DNA of 64,000 nt from Actinosynnema sp. ALI-1.44 (GTDB taxonomy: Bacteria > Actinomycetota > Actinomycetes > Mycobacteriales > Pseudonocardiaceae): the NCBI RefSeq assembly GCF_001984155.1, contig NZ_MTQO01000044.1:124001-188000 (forward strand). Reading direction: 5' to 3'. The position numbers and the translations under genes are program-made. The notes below the pieces were generated by a model that had not been told where the DNA came from, did not search any database, and saw only the letters and a program-made list of their open reading frames with translations. Numbering within the stretch: position 1 is the stretch's first letter; each line of letters starts with the position of its first letter. This document shows, one piece after another, positions 26,334-35,391 of the stretch.

Positions 26334-27296
26334 TCAGCGAAGGTGGTAGACGAGGTCGTCGCGGTCGCGGCGGCCCGCGGTGAAGGTGGATCGCATCTCC
26401 GGCGGGTTGGCCGCGCCCAGGTCACGTATCTCGTCCCAGTCGAGGACGACGATACGGCTGGCGAGCTTCCATTCGCCGTTCCTGCGTTCGAACCGGTCGG
26501 CGTAGCGACCGGCGAAGGTCATCAGCCGCCGCCCTTCGGTGACCTCCCGCAGCACGTGGTAGGCGATGAAGTAGGTCTCCACCGCGGCCACGTCGCGGTC
26601 CAGTTCGATGTGCGAGTTGCCGATGAAGTGCATTGTGGACTCGAACGCCTCGCGCATCTTCGGCACGACGTCCGCGGCGAACGCGTACCCGTCACCCTTG
26701 TACATGCCGTGGTCGTCGTACGAGTCCCGGTGGTAGGCCGACCGGATCAGGTCTTCGTCCAGCCGGTCGATGCCCCGGCAGTACCGGGTCATCGCGGCCC
26801 GGATCTCGCGCTCGGCGACCAGCTTCTCGAGGTCGGTCATCGGCTGAGCGTCGTCGTGCGGGCCTTCCAGGAACTCGAGGACGACCACCGGGACCTCGCG
26901 GTGCTCGTTCTCGACGAAACCCGACATGATCGGCGACTCGACCGCCATGGCGGCGATCAGCCCGTCGCGCTCCGCACCCCGCGCGGTCCTGGCTTTGGCC
27001 GTGCGCCGGGCCAGGTCGCCGGAGTCGGCAGGCACCTCGACTGTCACTTGTGGATTCGTGACGAGGTTGCGGTACCAGGCGGGGTGGCTGGCGGCGCCGT
27101 ACGCGGACGCGATCACCACGATGGCGTCACGGCCGTGGGCGAAGTACGCCACCGGGCAGGTCCGCGGCAGGTTCGTCCGGGCGCCGGTGGTGGTCAGCAC
27201 GGCGAGCCGGATGCCTTCGGGCACCAGCGGATTGGTGATCCGACCGCCTGTGGCCCGGAACTCCTCGATGATCTCTGTGTTCACGGACGCGGTCAT
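26334..27296 (-). CDS. Fusion: F420-type nitroreductase-like domain plus SnoaL-like domain
   Basis: 320 residues. Residues 1-150 match the deazaflavin (F420)-dependent nitroreductase-like family (PF04075): LAVLTTTGARTNLPRTCPV, VVIASAYGAASHPAWYRNL and NPQVTVEVP. Residues 155-300 are a SnoaL-like cone-fold domain (REIRAAMTRYCRGIDRLD, FAGRYADRFERRNGEWKLASR). I have not seen this pairing as a usual architecture. The ATG at 27296 overlaps the TGA of the preceding SnoaL gene. A combined reduction and cyclisation/dehydration or hydroxylation step on the cluster product is inferred. Confidence 0.85.
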   Translation of the reverse strand: MTASVNTEIIEEFRATGGRITNPLVPEGIRLAVLTTTGARTNLPRTCPVAYFAHGRDAIVVIASAYGAASHPAWYRNLVTNPQVTVEVPADSGDLARRTAKARTARGAERDGLIAAMAVESPIMSGFVENEHREVPVVVLEFLEGPHDDAQPMTDLEKLVAEREIRAAMTRYCRGIDRLDEDLIRSAYHRDSYDDHGMYKGDGYAFAADVVPKMREAFESTMHFIGNSHIELDRDVAAVETYFIAYHVLREVTEGRRLMTFAGRYADRFERRNGEWKLASRIVVLDWDEIRDLGAANPPEMRSTFTAGRRDRDDLVYHLR

Positions 27297-27703
27297 CGGC
27301 CCGCGTTCTCGGTTTTGAGGGAGTCCAGCACCAGGATGACCTTGCCGGGATCGACGTACTCCCGCATGGTGGCGATCCGCCCGGCGTGGACGGTGAAGAA
27401 CGCCGCGAACCCGGCGTCGTAGTCCCGGCCGTCGGTCACCTTGCCGAAGTGCCTGCCGCGGACGACCACGAGGTCGTCCAGCTCGTCGAACGAGGTGATC
27501 TCCAGGTTGCGGGTCAGGTAGTAGTTCGAAATGGTGGACATCATCTCGACCACCGCTTCCGGGCTGCGGTAGATCCCGCCGTACGGCAGCTCCGCCGGGA
27601 TGTTCCATTCCACCGAATCGTCGAGCAGCTTGATGAACTGGTCGATTTCTCCGCGACCAAAGACGTCATAGGCTTGACGCACGACGTCACCGCTGGCACC
27701 CAA
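27293..27703 (-). CDS. SnoaL-like polyketide cyclase/hydroxylase homologue
   Basis: 136 residues of a single cone-fold domain (VRQAYDVFGRGEIDQFIKLLDDSVEWNIP; AGFAAFFTVHAGRIATMREYVDP). The start is set at TTG 27703 because GGAGG (27710-27714) lies 6 bases upstream; an upstream GTG has no such site. Its TGA overlaps the ATG of the fusion gene. SnoaL-type proteins act as polyketide cyclases, cofactor-free hydroxylases or decarboxylases. Confidence 0.82.
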   Translation of the reverse strand: MGASGDVVRQAYDVFGRGEIDQFIKLLDDSVEWNIPAELPYGGIYRSPEAVVEMMSTISNYYLTRNLEITSFDELDDLVVVRGRHFGKVTDGRDYDAGFAAFFTVHAGRIATMREYVDPGKVILVLDSLKTENAGR

Positions 27704-28068
27704 TGGTGGCCTCCGAATCGTTTGTGAATACCCAGCCGGGCTGTGCACGGCCCACCTCGGCGCGGAGTGCGCTCAAAGATGTGGGCAACGTCCGACCAAG
27801 CTAACCGAACGGGCGAGTCGACGGAAGGCGCATGCTGCCGCCAGCACCGGCGTGACGTGATCCGTTGAACGCGATCAACAACGAGCGGCCGAGTCAAGTG
27901 GGGAATTTACCCAGTTGCCCGCCACCCGACTCGGGGCGCCTGACCACTCGGTTTGCCGCCTTGACAGGCTACATGGCCTTTGCAAACCTTGGTCGTGCCG
28001 CTGGACGGCGGTCGCATCGGCCCGCGTATCCCGGGCCTTTCTCCACACAATTCGCACTGGATGGGGGC
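27704..28068. promoter_or_regulatory. Divergent promoter region of the biosynthetic operon
   Basis: 365 bp between the SnoaL gene (minus) and the Baeyer-Villiger monooxygenase gene (plus). A TTGACA at 27961-27966 could be a -35 for the plus-strand operon, with a weak -10 (AAACCT) 17 bp on. No long inverted repeat of StrR type was found by eye and no small gene is evident. Confidence 0.35.
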
Positions 28069-29646
28069 ATGGCGAAATTGTCATCGCCGGACGTTTCTAA
28101 ATCACCTTCACGCGGGCCGGATTCGAATACAGCTACCACTTCGAGGTTACCGACCGACGTCCACGTTCTGGTCGTGGGCGGCGGTTTCGCGGGAATAGGC
28201 CTCACCATCCGGCTCCACCAGGCTGGAATCCGCGACTTTCTGATAGCCGAGCGGTCGGCCGACATCGGGGGAACGTGGCGGGACAACGACTATCCGGGCT
28301 GCACGTGCGATATCCCGTCCACGCTCTACTCCTTTTCGTTCGCACCCAATCCGGCCTGGACGTGGTCCTTCGCGTCGCGGGACGAGATCCTCAGCTACCT
28401 CCACGAGTGTGTGCGACGCTGGCAGTTGGCCGACCGGATCTCGCTGAACACCGAGGTGTTGTCCGCGAAGTGGGACGACGACGCCAGGCGCTGGCAGGTC
28501 GAGACCAGCCGGGGGCCTGTCACGGCGACGTTCCTGGTCGCCGCCACGGGTCCGTTCGACCAGCCCGCGGTACCCGCACTGCCGGGCCTGGACGAGTTCA
28601 CCGGGACCGCTTTCCACTCGGCGCGCTGGGAGCACGGTCACGACCTGACCGCACGGCGGGTCGCGGTGATCGGCACCGGCGCGTCCTCGGTGCAGATCGT
28701 CCCCGCTGTCGCGGAGTTGGCCAAGTCCGTGCAGGTGTACCAGAGAACCCCGGCCTGGGTGATGCCGAAGAAGACACGGCCCGCCGGTGCCCTGCGCCGC
28801 GGCCTGTTCCGGGCTGTGCCTGCCACGCAACGGATGCTGCGTGCGTTCCAGTACTGGACGCGTGAGCTGCCCGCACTGGCGGTCGGCGGGAACCGGGTGC
28901 TGCTGGCGATGCTGGAGGGCCAAGGCCGGGCCCACCTGCGCGCGCAGGTCCCGGATCCGGAACTGCGCCGCAGGCTGACCCCGGACTTCCGGATCTTCTG
29001 CAAGCGCGTGCTGCTGTCCGACGACTTCTACCCGGCCCTCACCCGGCCCCACGTCGAACTCGTCGACAACCCGATCGCCCGGGTGACGGCGGACGGCATC
29101 GTCACGGCCGACGGCACGTCACGGCAGGCGGACACGATCATCTTCGCCACCGGCTTCACGGTCACGGATCCGCCGATCACCCACCGGCTGTACGGGCGTG
29201 GTGGCGGCAGCCTGGCCGAGACCTGGCGCGCGCAGGGCCGTGCGGCCTATCTGGGCACCTGTGTCAGCGGATTTCCCAACCTGTTCCTGTTCACCGGTCC
29301 ACACGCCGGCACGTCGCACACCTCGTTGCTGGTCATGATCGAGGCGCAGGCGGGCTACATCACCGACGCCCTACGGACTGCCGTCGCCGGTGCGGTGGAA
29401 GTGATCGAGGTCCGGCCGCGGGTTCAACACCGGTTCATGGCCGCCGCCGGGGACGCGGTGGGGCGCACCGTGTCGGTGACCGGTGGCTGCACGAGTTACT
29501 ACCTCGACGCCGACGGCCACAACACCACCCTGTGGCCGGGCGCCAGTTGGCGGTTTCGCCGCCGCGCCAGACGGTTCGACGCGGAGTCCTACCACTTGGT
29601 GCGGCAGGGCACCGAGCCGCGCTTCGTGGAAATGGAGAGAAAATGA
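28069..29646 (+). CDS. Baeyer-Villiger-type flavin monooxygenase
   Basis: 525 residues. FAD-binding VVGGGFAGIGL near residue 37, then DIGGTWRDNDYPGCTCDIPS, NADPH Rossmann IGTGASSVQIVP, and the Baeyer-Villiger fingerprint FTGTAFHSARW (F-x-G-x3-H-x3-W). ATG at 28069 is the best start; the frame extends about 68 codons upstream without coding character. It begins a plus-strand operon running to 46588, its TGA overlapping the ACP start. It may insert oxygen next to a ketone of a cyclohexanedione or chain carbonyl (inference); simple N- or C-hydroxylation is possible in this superfamily. Confidence 0.9.
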   Translation: MAKLSSPDVSKSPSRGPDSNTATTSRLPTDVHVLVVGGGFAGIGLTIRLHQAGIRDFLIAERSADIGGTWRDNDYPGCTCDIPSTLYSFSFAPNPAWTWSFASRDEILSYLHECVRRWQLADRISLNTEVLSAKWDDDARRWQVETSRGPVTATFLVAATGPFDQPAVPALPGLDEFTGTAFHSARWEHGHDLTARRVAVIGTGASSVQIVPAVAELAKSVQVYQRTPAWVMPKKTRPAGALRRGLFRAVPATQRMLRAFQYWTRELPALAVGGNRVLLAMLEGQGRAHLRAQVPDPELRRRLTPDFRIFCKRVLLSDDFYPALTRPHVELVDNPIARVTADGIVTADGTSRQADTIIFATGFTVTDPPITHRLYGRGGGSLAETWRAQGRAAYLGTCVSGFPNLFLFTGPHAGTSHTSLLVMIEAQAGYITDALRTAVAGAVEVIEVRPRVQHRFMAAAGDAVGRTVSVTGGCTSYYLDADGHNTTLWPGASWRFRRRARRFDAESYHLVRQGTEPRFVEMERK

Positions 29647-29942
29647 CGAACACGGACACGGCACTGCGAGCCGAGGTTCGTTCCCGCATCGAGACGTTCG
29701 TGCGGCAGGTGTGCGGGTTTCGCGGCGACGTCAACGACGACGTCTCCTTCGCCGAGATCGACATCGATTCGCTCGAACTGGTGGCGTTGACGCAGGAGTT
29801 GCAACGCGAGTACGGCGTTGCCCTCAACGACGAGCGGTTGCTCGGCCTCGACCGCGTCGGGCAGGCGGTCGACCTCGTCACCCAACGCATCACGGCGTCG
29901 CGCGCCGTGTCATCCGACACGCAGGAACGTGGTGCGAAATGA
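29643..29942 (+). CDS. Acyl carrier protein (DarC-like position)
   Basis: 99 residues. The phosphopantetheine site is S43 in IDIDSLELVALTQEL; four-helix ACP pattern with a short C-terminal extension. Its ATG overlaps the upstream stop (ATGA), and its own TGA overlaps the KAS III start. In dialkylresorcinol loci a free ACP is found next to the DarA/DarB genes, which is its position here, so it likely holds one of the acyl chains to be condensed. Confidence 0.9.
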   Translation: MTNTDTALRAEVRSRIETFVRQVCGFRGDVNDDVSFAEIDIDSLELVALTQELQREYGVALNDERLLGLDRVGQAVDLVTQRITASRAVSSDTQERGAK

Positions 29943-31081
29943 CCTCCTACATCGTCAGCACCGGCCGGTTCCTGCCGGGATCACCGGTGAGCAACGAGGA
30001 AATCGACGAGTACCTCGGCGCTGTCGGCCCGAACTCCGCGCTCGTTCGTGACCAGACGCTGCTCAACAACGGGATCAAGACACGGTACTACGCCATCGAC
30101 CGGCAGCAGCGCACGGTCGTCTCCAGCACGGACATGGCGGTGAACGCGTCCCGCGAGGCGATCGGCCGCGCGGGCGTCACGATCGACGACGTCGACCTGA
30201 TCGCCTGCGGTACCACCATCCCCGACCTGATGGCGCCCGGATTCGCCAGCATGGTGCACGGCGACCTCGGTGGCCCGGCGTGTGAGATCGTCACCGCTGG
30301 AGGCCTGTGCAACGCGGGCATGACCGCCCTCAAGGCCGCCCACCACCAGATCACCGTCGGCGAGAAGCACACCGCGCTGGTGGCTGCGGCCGAATTCCAG
30401 TCCCGCACGTTCAAGAACACCCGCTACAACGGCGTGGCACCGGTGTCCGGCGACGGCGCCATGGCACTGGAAATGGCGTTCATGCGCTACATGCTGTCCG
30501 ATGGCGCCGGGGCCATGGTGTTACGGGATCGCCCGGCTGTCAACGGAACGAGCCTGCGCGTCGACTGGATCAGCCTGACCTCGTTCGCCAACACCGGGCC
30601 GACCTGCATGCACTTCGGCAGCGAGTCCGGCGAGACCCGGCAGTCCTGGCTGGACTATCCGGACGCGACGGCGGCCACCGCGGCGGGCGCGCTGGTCATG
30701 CGGCAGAACCTGGCACTGCTCCCGCACCTGGTCAAGTGCGGCGTCGACGAGTACGAGCGGCTGCTGGCCGAAGGCCGGTTCGACCCGAGCGCGATCCGCT
30801 GGTTCCCGGCCCACTACTCCAGCGAGAAAATGAAGGAAATGGTGCTCACGCAGCTGCGGCGGCGCCAGGTGGACGGACCGCCGCTGGACACGTGGTTCAG
30901 CAACCTGCAGCAGGTCGGCAACATCGGCTGCGCGGCCATCTTCGTCATCCTGGACGAGCTGATGACCTCCGGCCTCGTCTCGCCGGGAGACAAGCTGCTG
31001 TGCATGGTTCCCGAGTCGGGGCGGTTCTCCATCGCCTTCATGCACCTGACCGCCGTCACGAATGACGAGGTGCGAACTTGA
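29939..31081 (+). CDS. darB: KAS III-type ketosynthase, DarB-like (dialkylresorcinol forming)
   Basis: 380 residues of FabH/KAS III fold. Active-site cysteine C124 in AGGLCNAGM, histidine in WFPAHYSSEKM and asparagine in QQVGNIGCAAIF. Among KAS III proteins the companion matters: the next gene is a DarA-like protein, the signature pairing of dialkylresorcinol (flexirubin, stilbene) pathways, in which DarB joins a 3-oxoacyl and an acyl thioester head to head. Translationally coupled on both sides. Alternative: a FabH-like starter or acyl-transfer enzyme. Family call by pattern recognition. Confidence 0.8.
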   Translation: MTSYIVSTGRFLPGSPVSNEEIDEYLGAVGPNSALVRDQTLLNNGIKTRYYAIDRQQRTVVSSTDMAVNASREAIGRAGVTIDDVDLIACGTTIPDLMAPGFASMVHGDLGGPACEIVTAGGLCNAGMTALKAAHHQITVGEKHTALVAAAEFQSRTFKNTRYNGVAPVSGDGAMALEMAFMRYMLSDGAGAMVLRDRPAVNGTSLRVDWISLTSFANTGPTCMHFGSESGETRQSWLDYPDATAATAAGALVMRQNLALLPHLVKCGVDEYERLLAEGRFDPSAIRWFPAHYSSEKMKEMVLTQLRRRQVDGPPLDTWFSNLQQVGNIGCAAIFVILDELMTSGLVSPGDKLLCMVPESGRFSIAFMHLTAVTNDEVRT

Positions 31082-32016
31082 CCGGCCGGGCACCGCTGGT
31101 CCGGGTCTACTGGTACAGCCAGACCGGCCAGCTCAAGGAGACGGTGGACGCCTTCGTCGGTCCGCTGGCCGACGCGGGCTGGCGAGTGGACCGGCGGCAG
31201 GTCGTACCCAAAGAGGACTATCCCTTTCCCTGGTCCGCCAGGCGGTTCGTCAGCGTGCTCACCGAGGCCGCCGACCGGTCCACAGTGTCCGATGTTTCGA
31301 TCGAGCACGGCGGCGCGGTCGAGGACGACCGAGCCCCGGACCTGGTGGTGTACGCGTTCCAGGTCTGGTACCTGGCTCCCTCGGTCCCGATGCGCTCGGT
31401 TCTGGTCCGGTTCGCGGACGAGTTCGCGGGGGTACCGGTCATCGGCCTCACCGCGTGCCGCAACATGTGGTACTCCGCCGCGGTCGCGGTGCGACGCCAG
31501 GTGAACCAGGTGGGCGGGCGCTACCTGGGCACGGTGGCCGCCATCGACGACGCCCCACCGGCGGCCACGTTCGTCACGACGCTGCGCTGGCTGCTCACCG
31601 GACGGCGAGAGCCGTTCTCCGTCTTTCCCAGAGCCGGGGTCGGACCCGAGCAACTGGCCAGGGTACGAGCAGCGGGCGAAGCAGTCGCCGAGGCCACGGC
31701 CGACGCGGGCGGCGCACTAGCCGACCGTGTTCCCGGAGCCCTGCGCCGGAGCGACGCCGCGGTGGTCGACCAGACGATCGCCGCCGCGGACCTGCTGGCC
31801 GGTCGGTTCTTCGGTGTCTGGGCCCGGCTGGCCAAGGCCGCGCGGCCGGGTGTGCCGCGTCGACTGGTTCTGGTGGCGTTCCTCTGCTGGCTGTTCGGTT
31901 CGGTCCTCTTCGGACTTCCTGTGGTCGCGCTGGTGCGCAAGCTGGCGGGGCGTCGGTTCGACCGGGCACTCCGACGGGCGTTGGCGCCAGTGCTCGCCGC
32001 CGAGGCGAAGTCGTGA
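31078..32016 (+). CDS. darA: DarA-like dialkylresorcinol cyclase/aromatase (flavodoxin-like fold)
   Basis: 312 residues from a TTG at 31078 (TTGA overlap with the KAS III stop; GAGGTG upstream). The N-terminus YWYSQTGQLKETVDAF is flavodoxin-like, followed by the family-typical DYPFPWSARRF and VYAFQVWYLAPSVPM, then a helical C-terminal part with a hydrophobic segment near residues 262-282 (RLVLVAFLCWLFGSVLFGLPVVA) that may anchor it to the membrane. DarA proteins cyclise/aromatise the DarB product to a 2,5-dialkylresorcinol. Finding it coupled to ACP and KAS III in an actinomycete is unusual. Confidence 0.75.
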   Translation: MTGRAPLVRVYWYSQTGQLKETVDAFVGPLADAGWRVDRRQVVPKEDYPFPWSARRFVSVLTEAADRSTVSDVSIEHGGAVEDDRAPDLVVYAFQVWYLAPSVPMRSVLVRFADEFAGVPVIGLTACRNMWYSAAVAVRRQVNQVGGRYLGTVAAIDDAPPAATFVTTLRWLLTGRREPFSVFPRAGVGPEQLARVRAAGEAVAEATADAGGALADRVPGALRRSDAAVVDQTIAAADLLAGRFFGVWARLAKAARPGVPRRLVLVAFLCWLFGSVLFGLPVVALVRKLAGRRFDRALRRALAPVLAAEAKS

Positions 32017-33662
32017 CGGCCCGGTCCGGCCCCGATGTCGTGGTGGTCGGCGGCGGCCCGGTCGGGCTGACGGCCGCGGCGCTCCTGGCCCGATGCGGCG
32101 TCACGGTCACGTTGGTGGAGCGCGGTTTCCGGCCCGCACCGCACCCACGGGCGACCGTAGTCAATGTGCGGACCATGGAGATCCTGCGCACGCTCGGCCT
32201 GGCCGAGCGGGTTCGGGCCGCCAGCGTGCCGATCCAGTCCGCCGCCACCATCAGCTGGCGCACCGCGCTGGTCGGGCCGGAGGTCGGCAGGCTGGATCTG
32301 GTCGGCTCGGCACGGCAGTTGATGGTGAAGGCCGCGCAGAGCCCGGAGCTGCCCGCCATCTGTGCGCAGCACCGGATCGCGTCGATCGTGACCCAGTCGC
32401 TGACCAGCGATCCCCGGGTGAACCTGTGGTTCGGTTGCACGGCAACCGCTGTGGACACCGACACCGACGGTGCCGTCGTCACGGTCAACGGACCGGGAGG
32501 CACGGAACGGATCCGATCGCGCTACGTCGTGCTGGCCGAAGGGCTGCACGGCGGGCTGCGGGCCGGGGTGGGCATCACGGAGACGGCCAAGTCTCCCCTG
32601 GGGCGCCTGCTGGACGTGCACTTCCGGCTGGCACCCTCGGCTGTCGCCGGTGCCGTCGGCAGTGCGATCTACTGGCTCGTCGGGCAGTCGGTCCAGGGAG
32701 CCCTGATCACGGTCGACCCGCGCCTCGGTGAATGGCTGCTGGAAGTGCCCGCGATGTCGGCCGCCGACGAGCACCGGCTGTTCGGCTCCGAACTCGACCT
32801 GCCCGCGTTGCTGCGGACCGCGCTCGGTGTGGCCGAGACACCCCAGGTGCTGTCGGTCCGGGACTGGTTGATGGCGACGACCGAAGTGGACCGGTGGCGG
32901 GACGCGAGCGGGCGGGTGTTCGTGGCCGGGGACGCGGCGCACACCTTCCCCCCGACGGGCGGGTTCGGCATGAACACCGGCATCCAGGACGTGCACAACC
33001 TGGCGTGGAAGCTCGCCGCCGTCCTGTCCGGCCGGGCCGGGGACGACCTGCTGGACAGCTACGAGACCGAGCGGCGGCCGGTGGCCGAGTTCAACGCCGC
33101 GCAGAGCGAGCACAACGCGATCCAGACCATGAAGTTCTTCGCGGAGTGCACCGGCCCGCTCGCCGATCCGGGACCGGCGGGCACGGCGGCGCGGCAGCGG
33201 TTGCGCCCGCTTGTCGAGCAGCAGCGGCCGCACTTCGACTATCCGGGCCAGGCACTGGGTTTTCGCTACCGCGATCCCGGCGACGACGGGCCCGTCGTGC
33301 CGGACGTGGTGGACTACCGCGCGGAGCTGGTTCGCGGTGGACGGGTACCGCACCACTGGCTCGACCAGTCGCACAGCACGTCCACAGTAGACATCGACGG
33401 CCCCGGTTTCGTCCTGTTCACCGATCCCGCTCAGGTCGAAACCTGGTCGGCCGCAATCGGGTCAGCCCCCGTACGAGCTCAAGGGCTGCCCACGGCACGC
33501 ACACTCCTCGGGACGTACGCGGCGGCATTGGTCCGCCCTGACGGTCATCTCGTCGACTTGCTGCCCGGCCACGAGCCTGCCGTCGAGGTGGACACGGCAC
33601 TCCGGTCCGCTCTCACGTCTGTCCACACATTGTCCAGATCCAGCGGGGAGCACACCACATGA
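32013..33662 (+). CDS. FAD-dependent aromatic hydroxylase (PgaE/MhpA type)
   Basis: 549 residues, GTG at 32013 overlapping the previous stop (GTGA). Class A flavoprotein monooxygenase: VVVGGGPVGLTAAALLA, the second FAD motif GDAAHTFPPTGGFGMNTGIQD, and a C-terminal thioredoxin-like domain (GPGFVLFTD). Such enzymes hydroxylate phenols or naphthacene-type polyketides. Directly after DarA, it is a good candidate for ring hydroxylation of the resorcinol (inference). Confidence 0.9.
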   Translation: MTARSGPDVVVVGGGPVGLTAAALLARCGVTVTLVERGFRPAPHPRATVVNVRTMEILRTLGLAERVRAASVPIQSAATISWRTALVGPEVGRLDLVGSARQLMVKAAQSPELPAICAQHRIASIVTQSLTSDPRVNLWFGCTATAVDTDTDGAVVTVNGPGGTERIRSRYVVLAEGLHGGLRAGVGITETAKSPLGRLLDVHFRLAPSAVAGAVGSAIYWLVGQSVQGALITVDPRLGEWLLEVPAMSAADEHRLFGSELDLPALLRTALGVAETPQVLSVRDWLMATTEVDRWRDASGRVFVAGDAAHTFPPTGGFGMNTGIQDVHNLAWKLAAVLSGRAGDDLLDSYETERRPVAEFNAAQSEHNAIQTMKFFAECTGPLADPGPAGTAARQRLRPLVEQQRPHFDYPGQALGFRYRDPGDDGPVVPDVVDYRAELVRGGRVPHHWLDQSHSTSTVDIDGPGFVLFTDPAQVETWSAAIGSAPVRAQGLPTARTLLGTYAAALVRPDGHLVDLLPGHEPAVEVDTALRSALTSVHTLSRSSGEHTT

Positions 33663-34156
33663 GCGACCACGTTCCGGCCGGCCGGACGTTGACCGGCGCG
33701 GACCTCGCCAGGCTCGCCGGTGCCGATCGGGAGATCCTGCGCGGCGCACTGGAGGGCGTCGACGAGGACGCACTCGCCGAGCTGCTGGCCACGGCCGAAG
33801 GCGACACCGTGCTGAATGCCGTGTTCGCCCGCATGCCGGAGTTCTACACCCACGTCCCGTTCGACCCGCCGGTCGTCGCACGCTGGCACGTGTGCCGCAA
33901 CAACCCACCAGGTCCGATCCGCCGTGACCTCGTCCTCGGCCCCACCGGTACGTGTGTGGTCGTGCCGACGCCGGATGCCGGGCCACCCGCCGACGTGACC
34001 TTCACGCTCGACGCGATCCACTTCCTGCGTATGGCGTTCGGCGCGAGCACCGGGATGGACTTGTTGATGCGCGGCCACCTGGAGGTGGAGGGCGACGGCA
34101 ATCTCGCTGTGCGGCTGGAGTCGCTGTTCGGCCTCGGCGCCGGGACACCGTCGTGA
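33659..34156 (+). CDS. SCP2-like lipid-binding protein
   Basis: 165 residues with a C-terminal SCP2-type fold (DVTFTLDAIHFLRMAFGASTGMDLLMRG, GHLEVEGDGNLAVRLESLF) and an N-terminal helical extension of about 70 residues. Coupled at both ends by ATGA/GTGA overlaps. SCP2 domains hold hydrophobic molecules in a cleft; here it may shuttle or shield the long-chain resorcinol between the membrane-associated DarA-like enzyme and oxygenases (inference). Confidence 0.75.
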   Translation: MSDHVPAGRTLTGADLARLAGADREILRGALEGVDEDALAELLATAEGDTVLNAVFARMPEFYTHVPFDPPVVARWHVCRNNPPGPIRRDLVLGPTGTCVVVPTPDAGPPADVTFTLDAIHFLRMAFGASTGMDLLMRGHLEVEGDGNLAVRLESLFGLGAGTPS

Positions 34157-35385
34157 GCCGTAGACGAGTCGTGGTGACGGGTGTCGGCCTGGTCACTCCG
34201 TTGGGCATCGGCACCGACACGACGTGGGACGCCCTGATGGCCGGGATGTCCGGGGCCGGGCCGATCACCGCGTTCGACGCCTGCCGCCTGGACGTCCGGA
34301 TCGCCGCCGAGGTCCCGGGCTTCGACCCGCTCGACTGGCTCAGCTCCCGCAAGGACACCCGCCGGACCGACCGGTTCTGCCAGTTCGCCGTCGCCGCGGC
34401 GGCCATGGCTCTCGAAGGTGCCGCGTTCACCGACCGGTCGGACGTGGCGACCGTGATCGGCAGCTCGATCGGCGGGGCCCGGACGATCATGGACGGCGTC
34501 CAGGTGGACGCGAGTACTCCTGCCTTGGTGTCGCCGTACTTCGTGCCGTCGTCGATCGTGAACATGGCCGCCGGGACCGTGGCTCGCATGCACGGGTTCG
34601 GGGGTCCTGCGGTGGCGACGTCCACGGCCTGCGCGTCCGGTGCCGACGCCATCGCCCTCGCGTTCGGGCTCGTGCGCGAGGGCCGGGCGAGTGCGGCCTT
34701 GGCCGGTGGCACCGAGGCGTGCGTGGTGTCGCCGCTGATCGCCGGATTCGGCAACATGCGTGCGCTGTCGCGGCGCAACGACGATCCTGCGGGCGCGTCG
34801 CGGCCGTTCGACGCCGACCGGGACGGCTTCGTCCTCGGTGAAGGTGCTGGCCTGCTCTTGCTGGAGACCGCCGAGTCGGCGATCGACAGGGGCGCGCGGG
34901 TGCTCGCCGAGATCGTCGGATGTGGACAGACCAACGACGCGTACGCCATGACCGCGCCCCGCCCGGACGGCCTGGCCGCTGAACGGGCGATGACGCTGGC
35001 GTTGCGTGATGCCGGGCTTCGGCCGGACCGGGTGGACTACATCAACGCCCACGGCACTTCGACGCCGCTGCTGGACGTCGCCGAGACTCGGGCGATCAAG
35101 CAGTCGTTCGGTGCGCACAGCAGGCGGCTGGCGGTCAGCTCGACCAAGTCGATGACCGGTCACCTGCTGGGGGCGAGCGGAGGTGTCGAGGCCGCGGTGT
35201 GCGCGCTGGCCATCGACCGGCACCAGCTGCCGCCGACGATCAACCTCACCCGGCCAGACCCGGACTGCGATCTCGACTACGTGGCCGGCGAGGCTCGCAA
35301 AGCCGACGTCGACGTCGCGCTGTCCAACTCGTTCGCGTTCGGCGGTCACAACACTTCACTGGTGTTCCAACGATTCGGAGGATGA
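34153..35385 (+). CDS. KAS II (FabF-type) ketosynthase
   Basis: 410 residues, GTG at 34153 coupled to the SCP2 gene. Complete Cys-His-His centre: C160 in TSTACASGAD, NAHGTSTPLLD and SSTKSMTGHLLGASG. No chain-length-factor gene follows, so this is not a type II minimal PKS pair; it more likely gives extra elongation of an ACP-bound chain or makes the 3-oxoacyl partner for DarB (inference). Confidence 0.92.
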   Translation: MSRRRVVVTGVGLVTPLGIGTDTTWDALMAGMSGAGPITAFDACRLDVRIAAEVPGFDPLDWLSSRKDTRRTDRFCQFAVAAAAMALEGAAFTDRSDVATVIGSSIGGARTIMDGVQVDASTPALVSPYFVPSSIVNMAAGTVARMHGFGGPAVATSTACASGADAIALAFGLVREGRASAALAGGTEACVVSPLIAGFGNMRALSRRNDDPAGASRPFDADRDGFVLGEGAGLLLLETAESAIDRGARVLAEIVGCGQTNDAYAMTAPRPDGLAAERAMTLALRDAGLRPDRVDYINAHGTSTPLLDVAETRAIKQSFGAHSRRLAVSSTKSMTGHLLGASGGVEAAVCALAIDRHQLPPTINLTRPDPDCDLDYVAGEARKADVDVALSNSFAFGGHNTSLVFQRFGG

Positions 35386-35391
35386 CGGTCG

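Noticed and set aside
27865-28068. Longer N-terminus for the Baeyer-Villiger monooxygenase
   Set aside because: The 68 extra codons have no family similarity and lie in the divergent promoter region.
24365-28068. Canonical StrR binding site (GTTCGAC-type long inverted repeat)
   Set aside because: Only scattered half-site-like TTCGA or GTCGAA sequences were found by eye; none forms the expected spaced inverted repeat.
34153-35385. Type II aromatic minimal PKS
   Set aside because: A KAS II gene is present but no adjacent chain-length-factor gene or matching ACP; the SCP2 and hydroxylase neighbours do not form a minimal PKS.
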